A model generated the notes under the pieces. That model saw only the letters and a program-made list of their open reading frames with translations. It did no database searches and was not told the DNA's origin. A DNA stretch of 64,000 nucleotides from Pseudomonas lini (GTDB lineage Bacteria > Pseudomonadota > Gammaproteobacteria > Pseudomonadales > Pseudomonadaceae). The stretch is taken from NCBI RefSeq assembly GCF_030812475.1, contig NZ_JAUSSR010000003.1, positions 372,001 to 436,000 on the forward strand, in the 5' to 3' direction. Below are positions 49,240 through 57,453 of this stretch, piece after piece (the stretch's first letter is position 1; each line of letters opens with the position of its first letter). The position numbers and the translations under genes were made by a program.

Positions 49240-49476
49240 TCAGTGCCGAGGGGCAGGTTTGCCATGTTTGGCGCGTAGCGGTTCGAGCAACTCCGACAGG
49301 CCGTTGTGATCGATTTCCTGCATAAGGGCCAGCAAACCACCGAGTTCGCCGTGGGGGAAGCCTTCCCTGGCGAACCAGTTCAGGTATTGGCCGGGCAGGT
49401 CGGCAATGATTCGACCCTTGTATTTGCCGAAGGGCATTTCACGGGTTACCAACAGTTCGAGCTTTTCAGGATTCAT
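49240..49476 (-). CDS. DUF3820 family protein
   Basis: A 78-residue protein with the family core MPFGKYKGRIIADLPGQYLNWFAREGFPHGELG. The family includes a small protein called a quorum-regulated virulence factor in P. aeruginosa, but molecular role is unknown; the fold is also found fused to exonuclease-like domains. It probably shares a transcript with the PLP enzyme downstream. Confidence 0.85.
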   Translation of the reverse strand: MNPEKLELLVTREMPFGKYKGRIIADLPGQYLNWFAREGFPHGELGGLLALMQEIDHNGLSELLEPLRAKHGKPAPRH

Positions 49477-49623
49477 CTATCAGCCGTCTGGATTCAATCA
49501 ATCTGGAAAATACAGGCATTCTGCATGCAGGCCAAATGACAGATCATGCAAAAAACGCGGATACAGATTTACCTGATAAACATAACTATTTGAAAAATAA
49601 GGATTAAGTGATCAATTCAAAGC

Positions 49624-49639
49624 TGGCATGCAGGGTGCA
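49624..49639 (+). promoter_or_regulatory. Candidate sigma-54 promoter of the PA2169-like gene
   Basis: TGGCATGCAGGGTGCA matches TGGCACG-N4-TTGC in the invariant GG and GC with correct ten-base separation. Start would be near 49650, 30 nt before the gene. The 60 bp upstream are AT-rich, compatible with an IHF bend. Confidence 0.6.
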
Positions 49640-49679
49640 ATAGCTACTACATCTTTCATCAACCCGCGAGGAATTGAAA

Positions 49680-50147
49680 ATGACCGACATGAATAAAGAA
49701 GCCATCTCTGTACTCAACGACCTGATCGAAACCAGCAAAGACGGTCAGGAAGGGTTCAAGACGTGCGCTGAAGACATCAAGAATCCGGAACTGAAATCGC
49801 TGTTCGTGCAGCGTTCCGCCGATTGCGCCACCGCGGCGTCCGAACTGCAAGCAGCCGTGCGTTCGATGGGCGGCGATCCGGAAACCTCCACCAGTGTCAG
49901 CGGTGACCTGCACCGTCGCTGGGTCGATGTGAAGTCCATGTTCACCGGCAAGGATGAAGAAGCCGTGCTGAATGAAGCCGAGCGTGGTGAAGACCATGCG
50001 CTGAAGGCTTATAAAGAAGCCCTGGAAAAAATCACCAAGCATAATCTGGTCGGCATTCGTGACCTGGTTGAACGTCAGTACCATGGCGTGCAACGCAATC
50101 ACGACCAGGTCAAAGCCCTGCGTAACCAGGCTCGCGCGCGCTCGTAA
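49680..50147 (+). CDS. PA2169-family four-helix-bundle protein (DUF2383)
   Basis: A 155-residue soluble helical protein: NKEAISVLNDLIETSKDGQEGF..AEDIKNPELKSLF..RS begins the DUF2383 domain, structurally a ferritin-like bundle without obvious metal ligands. Function unknown; relatives are stress- or anaerobically induced. The ATG at 49680 follows GAGGAA by seven bases. Flanked by a likely sigma-54 promoter and a strong terminator, so it is transcribed alone. Confidence 0.88.
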   Translation: MTDMNKEAISVLNDLIETSKDGQEGFKTCAEDIKNPELKSLFVQRSADCATAASELQAAVRSMGGDPETSTSVSGDLHRRWVDVKSMFTGKDEEAVLNEAERGEDHALKAYKEALEKITKHNLVGIRDLVERQYHGVQRNHDQVKALRNQARARS

Positions 50148-50165
50148 GCGCCCTTTGTCTGTCAA

Positions 50166-50192
50166 AAACGCCAGCCAGTCTGGCGTTTTTTT
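50166..50192 (+). terminator. Terminator after the PA2169-like gene
   Basis: Stem ACGCCAG / CTGGCGT, loop CCAGT, then seven T. Confidence 0.92.
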
Positions 50193-50223
50193 GTGTCTGG
50201 CGTTTAACGTTGAATCAACCCTT

Positions 50224-50309
50224 GTAGGAGCCGCCGAAGGCTGCGATCTTTTGATCTTTCTTTGTTGCGACACCAGAGATCCAAAGATCGCAGCCTGCGG
50301 CAGCTCCTT
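50224..50309. repeat. Inverted repeat of the GGAGCTGCCGCAGGCTGCGATC class
   Basis: GTAGGAGCCGCCGAAGGCTG with CGATCTTTTGATCTTT, mirrored by AAAGATCGCAGCCTGCGG and CAGCTCC. This is a second intergenic palindrome family of Pseudomonas, different from the REPs elsewhere in the window. Confidence 0.85.
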
Positions 50310-50385
50310 CATCGGACCGTGATCTTTTGACGGTGTCTTGGCGAAGCCGTCTATCGTTAAATCGTCTTTATCAAGAGTGTTTTAC

Positions 50386-52374
50386 GTGCCTATCACCTTG
50401 CAGGCTTTGCTTGCGCCTGACCGCCGCGCCCTTCAATTCGCGATCAAGACCTTGCTCGGTGGCGGCCTGGCGTTGTGGCTGGCACTGCGCTGGGGACTGG
50501 AGCAACCGGCCTGGGCGCTGATGACCGCTTTCATCGTCGCCCAGCCCTTGTCCGGGATGGTGGTGCAGAAAGGGCTGGCGCGTCTGCTGGGCACCCTGGT
50601 CGGGACAATCATGTCGGTGGTGTTCATGGGGTTGTTTGCGCAGACGCCCTGGCTGTTCCTGTTGGCATTGGCCTTGTGGCTCGGTCTGTGTACGGCCAGT
50701 TCGACCATGTTGCGCAGCGCCTGGTCCTATTCGTTCGTGCTGGCCGGTTATACAGTGGCGATCATTGCGTTGCCGGCCCTTGCCCATCCGCTGACGGTGT
50801 TCGATCAAGCCGTGGCTCGCTGCACGGAAATCTGCCTGGGCATTCTGTGCGCGACCGCCGCCAGTGCGCTGCTATGGCCAATGCGTGTCGAGCAACAACT
50901 GGCGGATCAGGCGCGGGCGGCGTGGCACAGCGGGATGAATGCCGCTCGAGCGACCCTGGCCGGGGACGGCCAGGCGCGCAAAGGTCTGCTGGAGATCCTC
51001 GGCAGGATCGTAGCGGTGGATGCCCAGCGGGAACATGCCTGGTTCGAAGGCAGTCTTGGTCGCCAGCGCGCGCGGTCCATCAGTGGCTTGAGCCAGAAGC
51101 TGTTGATGTTGCTGCGCATCGCCCGTTCGGCGCGCCGGCAGTGGAAGCAGTTGCAAACGCAAGAGGCCGAGCAATTGATGCCGTGGATGAGTGAAGTCCA
51201 GGCGGCGCTCGCCAGCCCGGATAGCGCGACCCTGCAAGCCCTGCGCCCGATGTTGCTCGATGCTACCCATGACCCGTTGATCAGTTCCGCACAAAGTTTT
51301 TGCCTGGCGCGTTTTACCTTGCTGCTCGACACCGCGCTGGCGGCGAGGGCGGCGCTCAAAGCGGTGGAGGAGGGCAAGGACGCGGTCGATCCACCGCGAA
51401 CCCTGGCGCCCCATCGCGACCTGTCATTGGCGCTGGTATTCGGTGCCCGCAGCGCCCTGGCGTTTCTGGTGGTGTCATGCTTCTGGCTGGCGACCGCCTG
51501 GCCCGCCGCCTCGGGCGCATTATTGCTGACCTGTGTGGTGTGCAGCCTGTTTGCCAGCCGTGAAAACGGCGCGCAGATCGGCATGAGTTTCATGCGGGGG
51601 ATTTTCCTGGCGGTTCCGGCGGCGTTTTTCGTCGGGCAGATTCTGCTGCCGCAATGGAGCAGCTTTGCAATGCTCTGCCTCGGGATGGGCGTGCCATTAT
51701 TCCTCGGTGCGCTGGGCATGGCCAATCCGCAGATCGGCGCCACGGCGACCTCGTTCTGCCTGCACTTTATTGTCCTGATCTCGCCGCTCAATGCGATGAA
51801 GTTCGATGTTGCGAATTTCTTCAACAGTGCCCTGGCGATGGTGATCGGCGTGGGCGCGGCGGTTCTGGCGTTCCGGCTGTTAATCCTGCGCAATCCGACG
51901 TGGCATGGCCGCCGTCTGCTGGTGGCGACACTCCATGACCTGGTGCGCCTGACGCGGCGCAATCTGCGCGGTGCCGAAAGCTGGTTCGGTGGGCGCATGG
52001 CCGATCGTTTGCTGCAACTGGCGCGGCACTATCCCGAATTGCCGGAACCGGCGCGCAGCCGCTGGGATGACGGGCTGCTGGGTTTGGACATCGGCGACGA
52101 ATTGCTGCATTTGCGTTTGAGCATGGCGGTGGCGCAGGCACCCGTCAGTGCGGCGCAACGGCGTTATCTCGATCAATTGGAGAAAGTCCTCGAGCAAGGC
52201 CCGGCCGGCAGTCGCGCCGATGCGCTGGAACAACCCAGCGAAGAATTCTTGAAAACGTTGTACGCGTTGCCCGCCAGCGATGCGGTGAAACTGGCCCAGG
52301 GCGCGGTGCTGCAACTGCAGAGCAGCTGGCGTGCCTGGTGCCGTCAGCAGGAGGAGAGTCATGGGCTTGCGTGA
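50386..52374 (+). CDS. FUSC-family inner-membrane efflux protein (AaeB-like)
   Basis: A ~662-residue protein with two groups of six hydrophobic helices (~15-165 and ~360-505) around cytoplasmic domains, the aromatic-acid exporter/fusaric-acid-resistance architecture. It begins LQALLAPDRRALQFAIKTLLGGGLALWLALR, the FUSC signature. GTG at 50386 with AAGAG upstream is the likely start; a TTG 48 bases earlier is possible. It overlaps the DUF1656 gene and heads a three-gene efflux operon; substrate is presumably an aromatic or weak acid. Confidence 0.9.
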   Translation: MPITLQALLAPDRRALQFAIKTLLGGGLALWLALRWGLEQPAWALMTAFIVAQPLSGMVVQKGLARLLGTLVGTIMSVVFMGLFAQTPWLFLLALALWLGLCTASSTMLRSAWSYSFVLAGYTVAIIALPALAHPLTVFDQAVARCTEICLGILCATAASALLWPMRVEQQLADQARAAWHSGMNAARATLAGDGQARKGLLEILGRIVAVDAQREHAWFEGSLGRQRARSISGLSQKLLMLLRIARSARRQWKQLQTQEAEQLMPWMSEVQAALASPDSATLQALRPMLLDATHDPLISSAQSFCLARFTLLLDTALAARAALKAVEEGKDAVDPPRTLAPHRDLSLALVFGARSALAFLVVSCFWLATAWPAASGALLLTCVVCSLFASRENGAQIGMSFMRGIFLAVPAAFFVGQILLPQWSSFAMLCLGMGVPLFLGALGMANPQIGATATSFCLHFIVLISPLNAMKFDVANFFNSALAMVIGVGAAVLAFRLLILRNPTWHGRRLLVATLHDLVRLTRRNLRGAESWFGGRMADRLLQLARHYPELPEPARSRWDDGLLGLDIGDELLHLRLSMAVAQAPVSAAQRRYLDQLEKVLEQGPAGSRADALEQPSEEFLKTLYALPASDAVKLAQGAVLQLQSSWRAWCRQQEESHGLA

Positions 52375-52567
52375 GTGGTCGGTGGGTGGCGTGCTGCTCA
52401 GCCCGTTTCTGATTTATGTGCTGCTGGCGCTGCTGGTGACCGGCGTCTTGCGCCTGTTGTTGCGCCTGACCCCGGTCGGCCGCTGGATCTGGCACGAAGC
52501 ATTATTCGATTGCGCCTTGTACGTCTGTGTATTGACCCTGATCACCGTCGTCCTCGGACCTTTATAA
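52361..52567 (+). CDS. DUF1656 membrane protein (AaeX-like)
   Basis: A 68-residue protein with two hydrophobic helices (~10-33 and ~48-66) and family features GVLLSPFLIYVLLAL and WHEALFDCALYVCVL. It overlaps the FUSC gene by 14 bp; GAGGAG precedes its ATG. DUF1656 proteins accompany FUSC/membrane-fusion pairs, role unknown. Confidence 0.88.
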   Translation: MGLREWSVGGVLLSPFLIYVLLALLVTGVLRLLLRLTPVGRWIWHEALFDCALYVCVLTLITVVLGPL

Positions 52568-52577
52568 GGAGTTGAAC

Positions 52578-53438
52578 ATGCGTACACCCGTACGTGTAGC
52601 AGTAACCTTGTGCCTGGTGGCGGTAGCGATCTTTGCCGGTTTCCATTTATGGCAGTACTACATGTTGACGCCCTGGACCCGCGACGCACGGATCCGCGCC
52701 GACGTGGTGGTCATCGCCCCCGACGTGTCGGGCTGGGTGCGAGAACTCAAAGCGTTCGACAACCAACAGGTCAAGGCTGGCGATCTGTTGCTGAGCATTG
52801 ATCGCGACCGCTTCGAAGCGGCGCTGGAGAAAGCGCAAGCGGTGGTCCAGACCCGCCAGCAGCAACTCAATCTGCGAGAGCGCGAAGCCAGCCGCCGCGC
52901 CAGCCTCGGACCGCAGGCGATCAGTGCCGAGCTGCGCGAGAATGCGCAAATCAACGCCGGCATTGCCCGTGGCGAATTGCGTGAAGCCCAGGCCGAAGCC
53001 AAGGTCGCGCAACTCAACCTGGACCGCAGCCAGGTCCACGCGCCGCGCAGCGGCCACATCACCAACCTGCGCCTGGCCCAAGGCAACTATGTGAACGCCG
53101 GGCAACCGGTGATGGCGCTGATCGACGATTCGACTTTTTATGTGCAGGCGTACTTCGAGGAAACCAAACTGCCGCGGATTCGCATCGGTGACCCGGTGAA
53201 GGTCTGGTTGATGAGCGCCGGGGAGGCACTGGAGGGACACGTGGCAAGCATCAGTCGCGGGATTACCGACCGCAACACCACACCGGACGGGCAGTTGCTG
53301 GCGGAGGTGGAACCGACGTTCAACTGGGTCAGGCTGGCCCAGCGGATTCCTGTGCGGATCAAGCTGGACAAGATTCCGGAGGGGATCAATATGAGTTCGG
53401 GGATGACGGCGAGTGTGCAGGTGCAAGAAGCGCCTTAA
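52578..53438 (+). CDS. HlyD-family membrane fusion protein (AaeA-like)
   Basis: Periplasmic adaptor of the efflux system. The 286-residue protein has a single N-terminal anchor (~6-24), WTRDARIRADVVVIAPDVSGWV, a lipoyl-like half split by a helical hairpin (~70-125), and the second lipoyl half (RSGHITNLRLAQGNYVNAGQPV) followed by a beta-barrel (YVQAYFEETKLPRIRIGDPV). TAAGGAG lies seven bases before the ATG; a TTG six bases upstream is less likely. No TolC-type gene is adjacent. Confidence 0.92.
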   Translation: MRTPVRVAVTLCLVAVAIFAGFHLWQYYMLTPWTRDARIRADVVVIAPDVSGWVRELKAFDNQQVKAGDLLLSIDRDRFEAALEKAQAVVQTRQQQLNLREREASRRASLGPQAISAELRENAQINAGIARGELREAQAEAKVAQLNLDRSQVHAPRSGHITNLRLAQGNYVNAGQPVMALIDDSTFYVQAYFEETKLPRIRIGDPVKVWLMSAGEALEGHVASISRGITDRNTTPDGQLLAEVEPTFNWVRLAQRIPVRIKLDKIPEGINMSSGMTASVQVQEAP

Positions 53439-53460
53439 GAGCAAAAGGCCGCGCAACACC

Positions 53461-53630
53461 AGTAGGCGCGGGCTTGCCAGCGAAGGGGGCGCGCCTGACA
53501 CACCGCGTCGCCTGGTTCGCCAGGGCTCCTACCGGGTTTTGCGTACACCTGTAGGAGCTGGCTTGCCAGCGAAGGGGGCGCGCCTGACACACCGGCGTCG
53601 CCTGGTTCGCCAGCAAGCCGGCTCCTACAG
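53461..53630. repeat. Tandem REP cluster, TAGGAGCTGGCTTGCC type
   Basis: Two forward arms (53461 and ~53550), each followed by an identical GCGAAGGGGGCGCGCCTGAC stretch, CACACCG and CGTCGCCTGGTTCGCCAG; the second reverse arm is complete (CAGCAAGCCGGCTCCTACAG), the first is degenerate. Recent duplication is evident. Located between convergent operons. Confidence 0.9.
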
Positions 53631-53639
53631 ATCGGCGAT

Positions 53640-54110
53640 TTAGCCGATGCTGATCGCCGGCAGGGTGGTCAACGTCACGGTTTGCTGCTTGCGGGGTGCC
53701 AGGATCTCCGCCTCGCCGTCCACCACCAGCTCATCGTGCTGGTTGAATACGCGAGTGGCAATCCGCACACGAAACTTGGGCAGTTTCTCGAGGATTTCCA
53801 GGCGCACGGTCAGGGTATCGCCGATCTTCACCGCCTTCTGAAAGCTCATCTGCTGGCCGATATAAATCGTCCCCGGCCCAGGCAGTTCACAGGCTACGGC
53901 CGCGCTGATCAGGGCGCCGCTGAGCATGCCGTGGGCGATACGCCCCCTGAACGCGGTGCGGTCGGCGAATTCAGCGTCCAGGTGTACCGGGTTGTGATCG
54001 CCGGACATCGCGGCGAACAACTGAATGTCGCGCTCTTCGACCGTCTTGCTGTAACTGGCGGTCTGGCCGACTTCGAGGGTTTCGTAAGGGGTGTTGGTAA
54101 CCTGGGTCAT
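53640..54110 (-). CDS. MaoC-like (R)-specific enoyl-CoA hydratase
   Basis: Hotdog-fold hydratase of 156 residues with the hydratase-2 motif FAAMSGDHNPVHLDAEFA (Asp/His catalytic pair) and GRIAHGMLSGALISA. It likely acts on beta-oxidation intermediates. Order MaoC-hydrolase-fadD2-fadD1 matches P. aeruginosa PA3302-PA3299. Confidence 0.9.
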   Translation of the reverse strand: MTQVTNTPYETLEVGQTASYSKTVEERDIQLFAAMSGDHNPVHLDAEFADRTAFRGRIAHGMLSGALISAAVACELPGPGTIYIGQQMSFQKAVKIGDTLTVRLEILEKLPKFRVRIATRVFNQHDELVVDGEAEILAPRKQQTVTLTTLPAISIG

Positions 54111-54153
54111 CTGTCTCGATTCCTGTGACGAACTAAAAAATCCACAAAAAAAA

Positions 54154-55098
54154 CTATTCGGATCGGGGTGGCCGTCGGTGGCTCAGCGCCTGGGCGATCC
54201 AGCTAAGTACATCGGCGGTCACTTCATCGCGGTTGCTCTCATTGAACAGCTCATGCCGTGCCTGCGGGTAAATGTTCAGTTGCAGGTTCTGGCTACCGGC
54301 GGCGCGCAACGCATGCGCCAGATCTTTGAGACGCTTGCCGTCACTCACCGGATCACATTCGCCGCCCATCACCAGCAGCGGCAGGCCTGGATCGATCTGG
54401 GCGAGATTGGACGCTTTGCTGATTTGCTGCAAGCCGCCAAGCAAATCGATCCAGAACTGATTAGTGCAACGAAACCCGCAGAGAGGGTCATTGGCGTACT
54501 TGTCGACCTCGGCCGGATCGCGGCTGAGCCAGTCGAACGGCGTGCGCACCGGCTTGAATTTCTTGTTGAACGAGCCAAAGGACAACCATTCGATCAGGGC
54601 GCTGCGGCCCTTGGGCCCCTGGCGCAACCGTTCGAACCGGGCGATCTGCCGGGCAGCGCTATAAAGCGCCACCGGCTGGAAGTTCGAACCGCTGAGTATG
54701 GCGCCGTGCAGGCTGGCGCTGTGGTGCAGCAGATACGCCTGGGCGAGGTAGCTGCCCATGCTATGCCCCAGCAAGACGATCGGCACGCCGGGATGGTGTT
54801 GACCAATGTGCTGGTTGAGGCTGGCGAGATCGCCGACCACCTTGCACCAGCCATCGTCGTCGGCGAAATGCCCCAATGTCCCGTTTTCGGCAGTTTTGCC
54901 ATGTCCGCGCAAGTCCGGGGCATACACCCCGTACCCCTGCTCACAGAACTTTTCCGCCAGACGGGCGTAGCGGGCACTGTGTTCCGCCATGCCGTGGGCC
55001 AGCAGGATCACCGCGTTCAAAGGCGCGACGGGCAGCCACTGGTTGACGAAGAGGCGACTGTGGTCACTCGCGGTCAACCAGAACGTGTCGTGGATCAT
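54154..55098 (-). CDS. Alpha/beta hydrolase, monoacylglycerol-lipase-like
   Basis: A 314-residue serine hydrolase with oxyanion segment LLAHGMAEHSARY, nucleophile elbow LLGHSMGSYLAQA, and catalytic Asp/His in GGECDPVSDGKRL and QARHELFNE. Likely releases fatty acids for the adjacent FadD enzymes. AAAGGA precedes the ATG at 55098. Divergent from fadD2. Confidence 0.9.
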   Translation of the reverse strand: MIHDTFWLTASDHSRLFVNQWLPVAPLNAVILLAHGMAEHSARYARLAEKFCEQGYGVYAPDLRGHGKTAENGTLGHFADDDGWCKVVGDLASLNQHIGQHHPGVPIVLLGHSMGSYLAQAYLLHHSASLHGAILSGSNFQPVALYSAARQIARFERLRQGPKGRSALIEWLSFGSFNKKFKPVRTPFDWLSRDPAEVDKYANDPLCGFRCTNQFWIDLLGGLQQISKASNLAQIDPGLPLLVMGGECDPVSDGKRLKDLAHALRAAGSQNLQLNIYPQARHELFNESNRDEVTADVLSWIAQALSHRRPPRSE

Positions 55099-55258
55099 GG
55101 CGATTCCTTTGCAAAGGGCTGCATGTGGCATGGGCGTCGTTGCATTGTATAGCGCATCCGTAGTCAGTCGTCTGAACAGCCCACGCCACGGCAGGAAGAT
55201 TCATACGGTCAATGACGGCGATTGGCATATTTGCCTGTTTCGTCATAGCTGCTAGTGT

Positions 55259-55315
55259 CCGGGGAGCTCCGCTTTTCGCTGTTCGTTTTCAGAAACGACA
55301 CAAAGCGGTCCCCGG
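55259..55315 (+). other. Large nested hairpin in the fadD2 leader
   Basis: CCGGGGA (55259-55265) and CCGCTTT (55269-55275) pair with AAAGCGG-TCCCCGG (55302-55315): 14 pairs with a three-base bulge. The loop holds a second palindrome TCGTTT-TCAG-AAACGA (55283-55298). It ends 28 bases before the fadD2 ATG. Confidence 0.7.
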
Positions 55316-55336
55316 ATAGGCTCAGGTAAAGAGGAC

Positions 55337-55344
55337 AAGAACAA
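55337..55344 (+). promoter_or_regulatory. A-rich Crc/Hfq-type motif at the fadD2 start
   Basis: AAGAACAA directly abuts the initiation codon, after AGAGGA. Confidence 0.4.
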
Positions 55345-57032
55345 TGCAACCTGATTTCTGGAATGACAAACGCCCGGCTGGCGTGCCCCTGGACATCGAC
55401 CAAGGAGCCTATAAGTCGGTAATCGAGGTGTTCGAGCGTTCCTGCAAGAAATTTGCTGACCGCCCGGCCTTCAGCAATATGGGCATCACCCTGACCTACG
55501 CTGAACTGGAACGTTACAGCGCAGCGTTCGCCGGTTATCTGCAAGCCCACACCGACCTGATGCCGGGTGATCGCATCGCGGTGCAGATGCCCAACGTCCT
55601 GCATTACCCGATTGCCGTGTTCGGCGCCTTGCGTGCCGGACTCATCGTGGTCAATACCAACCCGTTGTACACCGCGCGCGAGATGCGCCATCAATTCAAG
55701 GACTCTGGCGCCCGGGCGCTGGTGTACCTGAACCTGTTCGGGCAGAAGGTCCAGGAAGTGCTGGCCGACACCGACATCCAGTACCTGATCGAAGCGAAGA
55801 TGGGCGACCTGATGCCCGCCGCCAAGGGCTGGCTGGTCAATACCCTGGTGAGCAAGGTGAAGAAAATGGTCCCAGCCTATTCCCTGCCCCAGGCCATTTC
55901 CTTCAAGAGCGCGTTGCGTCTGGGCCGGGGCCTGGGCATCAAGCCGTTGAATGCCGGCCTGGACGACATCGCTGTGCTGCAATACACCGGCGGCACCACC
56001 GGCCTGGCCAAGGGCGCGATGCTGACCCATGGCAACCTGGTCGCCAACATGCAGCAGGCGCGGGCCTGCCTGGGTCAGTTCGGCACTGACGGTCAACCGC
56101 TGCTGCGCGAAGGGCAGGAGGTGATGATCGCGCCGTTGCCGCTGTACCATATCTATGCCTTCACGGCGAATTGCATGTGCATGATGGTGACCGGCAACCA
56201 TAACGTGCTGATCACCAATCCGCGGGATATCGACGGATTCGTCAAGGAATTGAAGAACTGGCGGTTTTCGGCGTTGCTGGGGCTCAACACGCTGTTCGTC
56301 GCGCTGATGGACCATCCCGACTTCAAGACCCTGGATTTCTCCAGCCTCAAACTCACCAACTCCGGCGGTACCGCGCTGGTCAAGGCCACCGCCGAACGCT
56401 GGGAACAGTTGACCGGTTGCCGCATCACCGAAGGTTACGGGCTGACCGAAACCTCGCCGGTGGCTTGCACCAATCCGTACGGAGATAAATCGCGCATCGG
56501 CACGGTCGGCCTGCCGGTGCCGGGTACCACATTGAAAGTGATCAACGATGAAGGCGTCGAGCAGGCCTTGGGCGAGCGCGGCGAACTGTGCATCAAGGGC
56601 CCGCAGATCATGAAGGGATACTGGCAGAAGCCCGAAGCCACCGCCGAAGTGCTGGATGCCGAGGGCTGGTTCAAGTCTGGCGACATTGCGGTGATCGATC
56701 CGGATGGTTTCGTGCGCATTGTCGACCGCAAGAAAGACATGATCATTGTTTCGGGTTTCAACGTCTACCCGAACGAGATCGAGGATGTGGTGATGGCTCA
56801 CCCTAAGGTCGCCAACTGTGCGGTGATCGGCGTGCCGGACGAGCGATCGGGGGAGGCGGTGAAGCTGTTCGTGGTGGCCCGGGAAACGGGAGTCAGTCTT
56901 GAAGAGCTCAAGGCCTACTGCAAGGAAAATTTCACGGCGTACAAAGTGCCCAAGCACATTGTGTTGCGTGAGTCGTTGCCGATGACGCCGGTGGGCAAGA
57001 TTCTGCGGCGCGAGCTGCGCGATATTGCCTGA
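55344..57032 (+). CDS. fadD2: Long-chain fatty acid CoA ligase FadD2
   Basis: Activates fatty acids to acyl-CoA with ATP. The 562-residue ANL enzyme has the P-loop YTGGTTGLAKGAMLTHGN, GYGLTETSPV, the SGDIAVIDPDGFVRIVDRKKDMI hinge and the catalytic Lys near the end (PVGKILRREL). It is ~60% similar by eye to the next gene, a tandem duplicate. In P. aeruginosa the pair is fadD2-fadD1. Confidence 0.94.
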   Translation: MQPDFWNDKRPAGVPLDIDQGAYKSVIEVFERSCKKFADRPAFSNMGITLTYAELERYSAAFAGYLQAHTDLMPGDRIAVQMPNVLHYPIAVFGALRAGLIVVNTNPLYTAREMRHQFKDSGARALVYLNLFGQKVQEVLADTDIQYLIEAKMGDLMPAAKGWLVNTLVSKVKKMVPAYSLPQAISFKSALRLGRGLGIKPLNAGLDDIAVLQYTGGTTGLAKGAMLTHGNLVANMQQARACLGQFGTDGQPLLREGQEVMIAPLPLYHIYAFTANCMCMMVTGNHNVLITNPRDIDGFVKELKNWRFSALLGLNTLFVALMDHPDFKTLDFSSLKLTNSGGTALVKATAERWEQLTGCRITEGYGLTETSPVACTNPYGDKSRIGTVGLPVPGTTLKVINDEGVEQALGERGELCIKGPQIMKGYWQKPEATAEVLDAEGWFKSGDIAVIDPDGFVRIVDRKKDMIIVSGFNVYPNEIEDVVMAHPKVANCAVIGVPDERSGEAVKLFVVARETGVSLEELKAYCKENFTAYKVPKHIVLRESLPMTPVGKILRRELRDIA

Positions 57033-57453
57033 TCGTTGAATGGCCGCGCTTCGCGCGGATCCCCTGTAGGAGCAGCCGGTCGACGCTCGATCGCTCGCGA
57101 TGGTCGTGAACGAAAACGAGTAAAACCAGATGCCCAGCGGCGTCCTCTGGTTTTTCGCGAGCAAGCTCGCTCCTACAGTCTTTGCCTAAAGCCACGATTT
57201 CCGGGGCTTTCAGCGACTTATAGGTTTTTTGCTCTAAAATGACTGCTTGATGGTCTTGAGTCATTAAAGTGACCATAGAGACCGCTTTTGGCTCTGGTCG
57301 ACCCTCGGCAAAGCTGCTACTCTCGGCCCGCTTTGTGACTTCTCGGCCTAAGAAAAAGCCAGACTCACCAACACAATAGACACCAAAAACACACACCAAT
57401 AATAATCGCATCAAATGCGGTGATGAATTCGCGTTGCTGAGGAGTGGGCTTCC
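57033..57453. other. Intergenic region between fadD2 and fadD1
   Basis: 421 bp. A REPIN occupies 57064-57178. The rest should contain the fadD1 promoter; CTTGTAT-like or -35/-10 pairs are not convincing and no operator could be assigned. The last ~80 bp are A-rich. Confidence 0.6.
57064..57178. repeat. REPIN with degenerate left arm
   Basis: Left arm CTGTAGGAGCAGCCGGTCGA is diverged, but GCTCGCGATGGTCGTGAACG follows; right arm is intact (TTCGCGAGCAAGCTCGCTCC). Lies between fadD2 and fadD1. Confidence 0.82.

Noticed and set aside
55283..55298. PsrA-type fatty-acid operator in the fadD2 leader
   Set aside because: PsrA sites read GAAAC-N4-GTTTC; this palindrome has the opposite order (GTTT-N4-AAAC).
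55209..57164. 651-residue minus-strand frame opposite fadD2
   Set aside because: Composition is His/Gln/Arg-rich as expected of an antisense shadow; fadD2 is intact on the plus strand.
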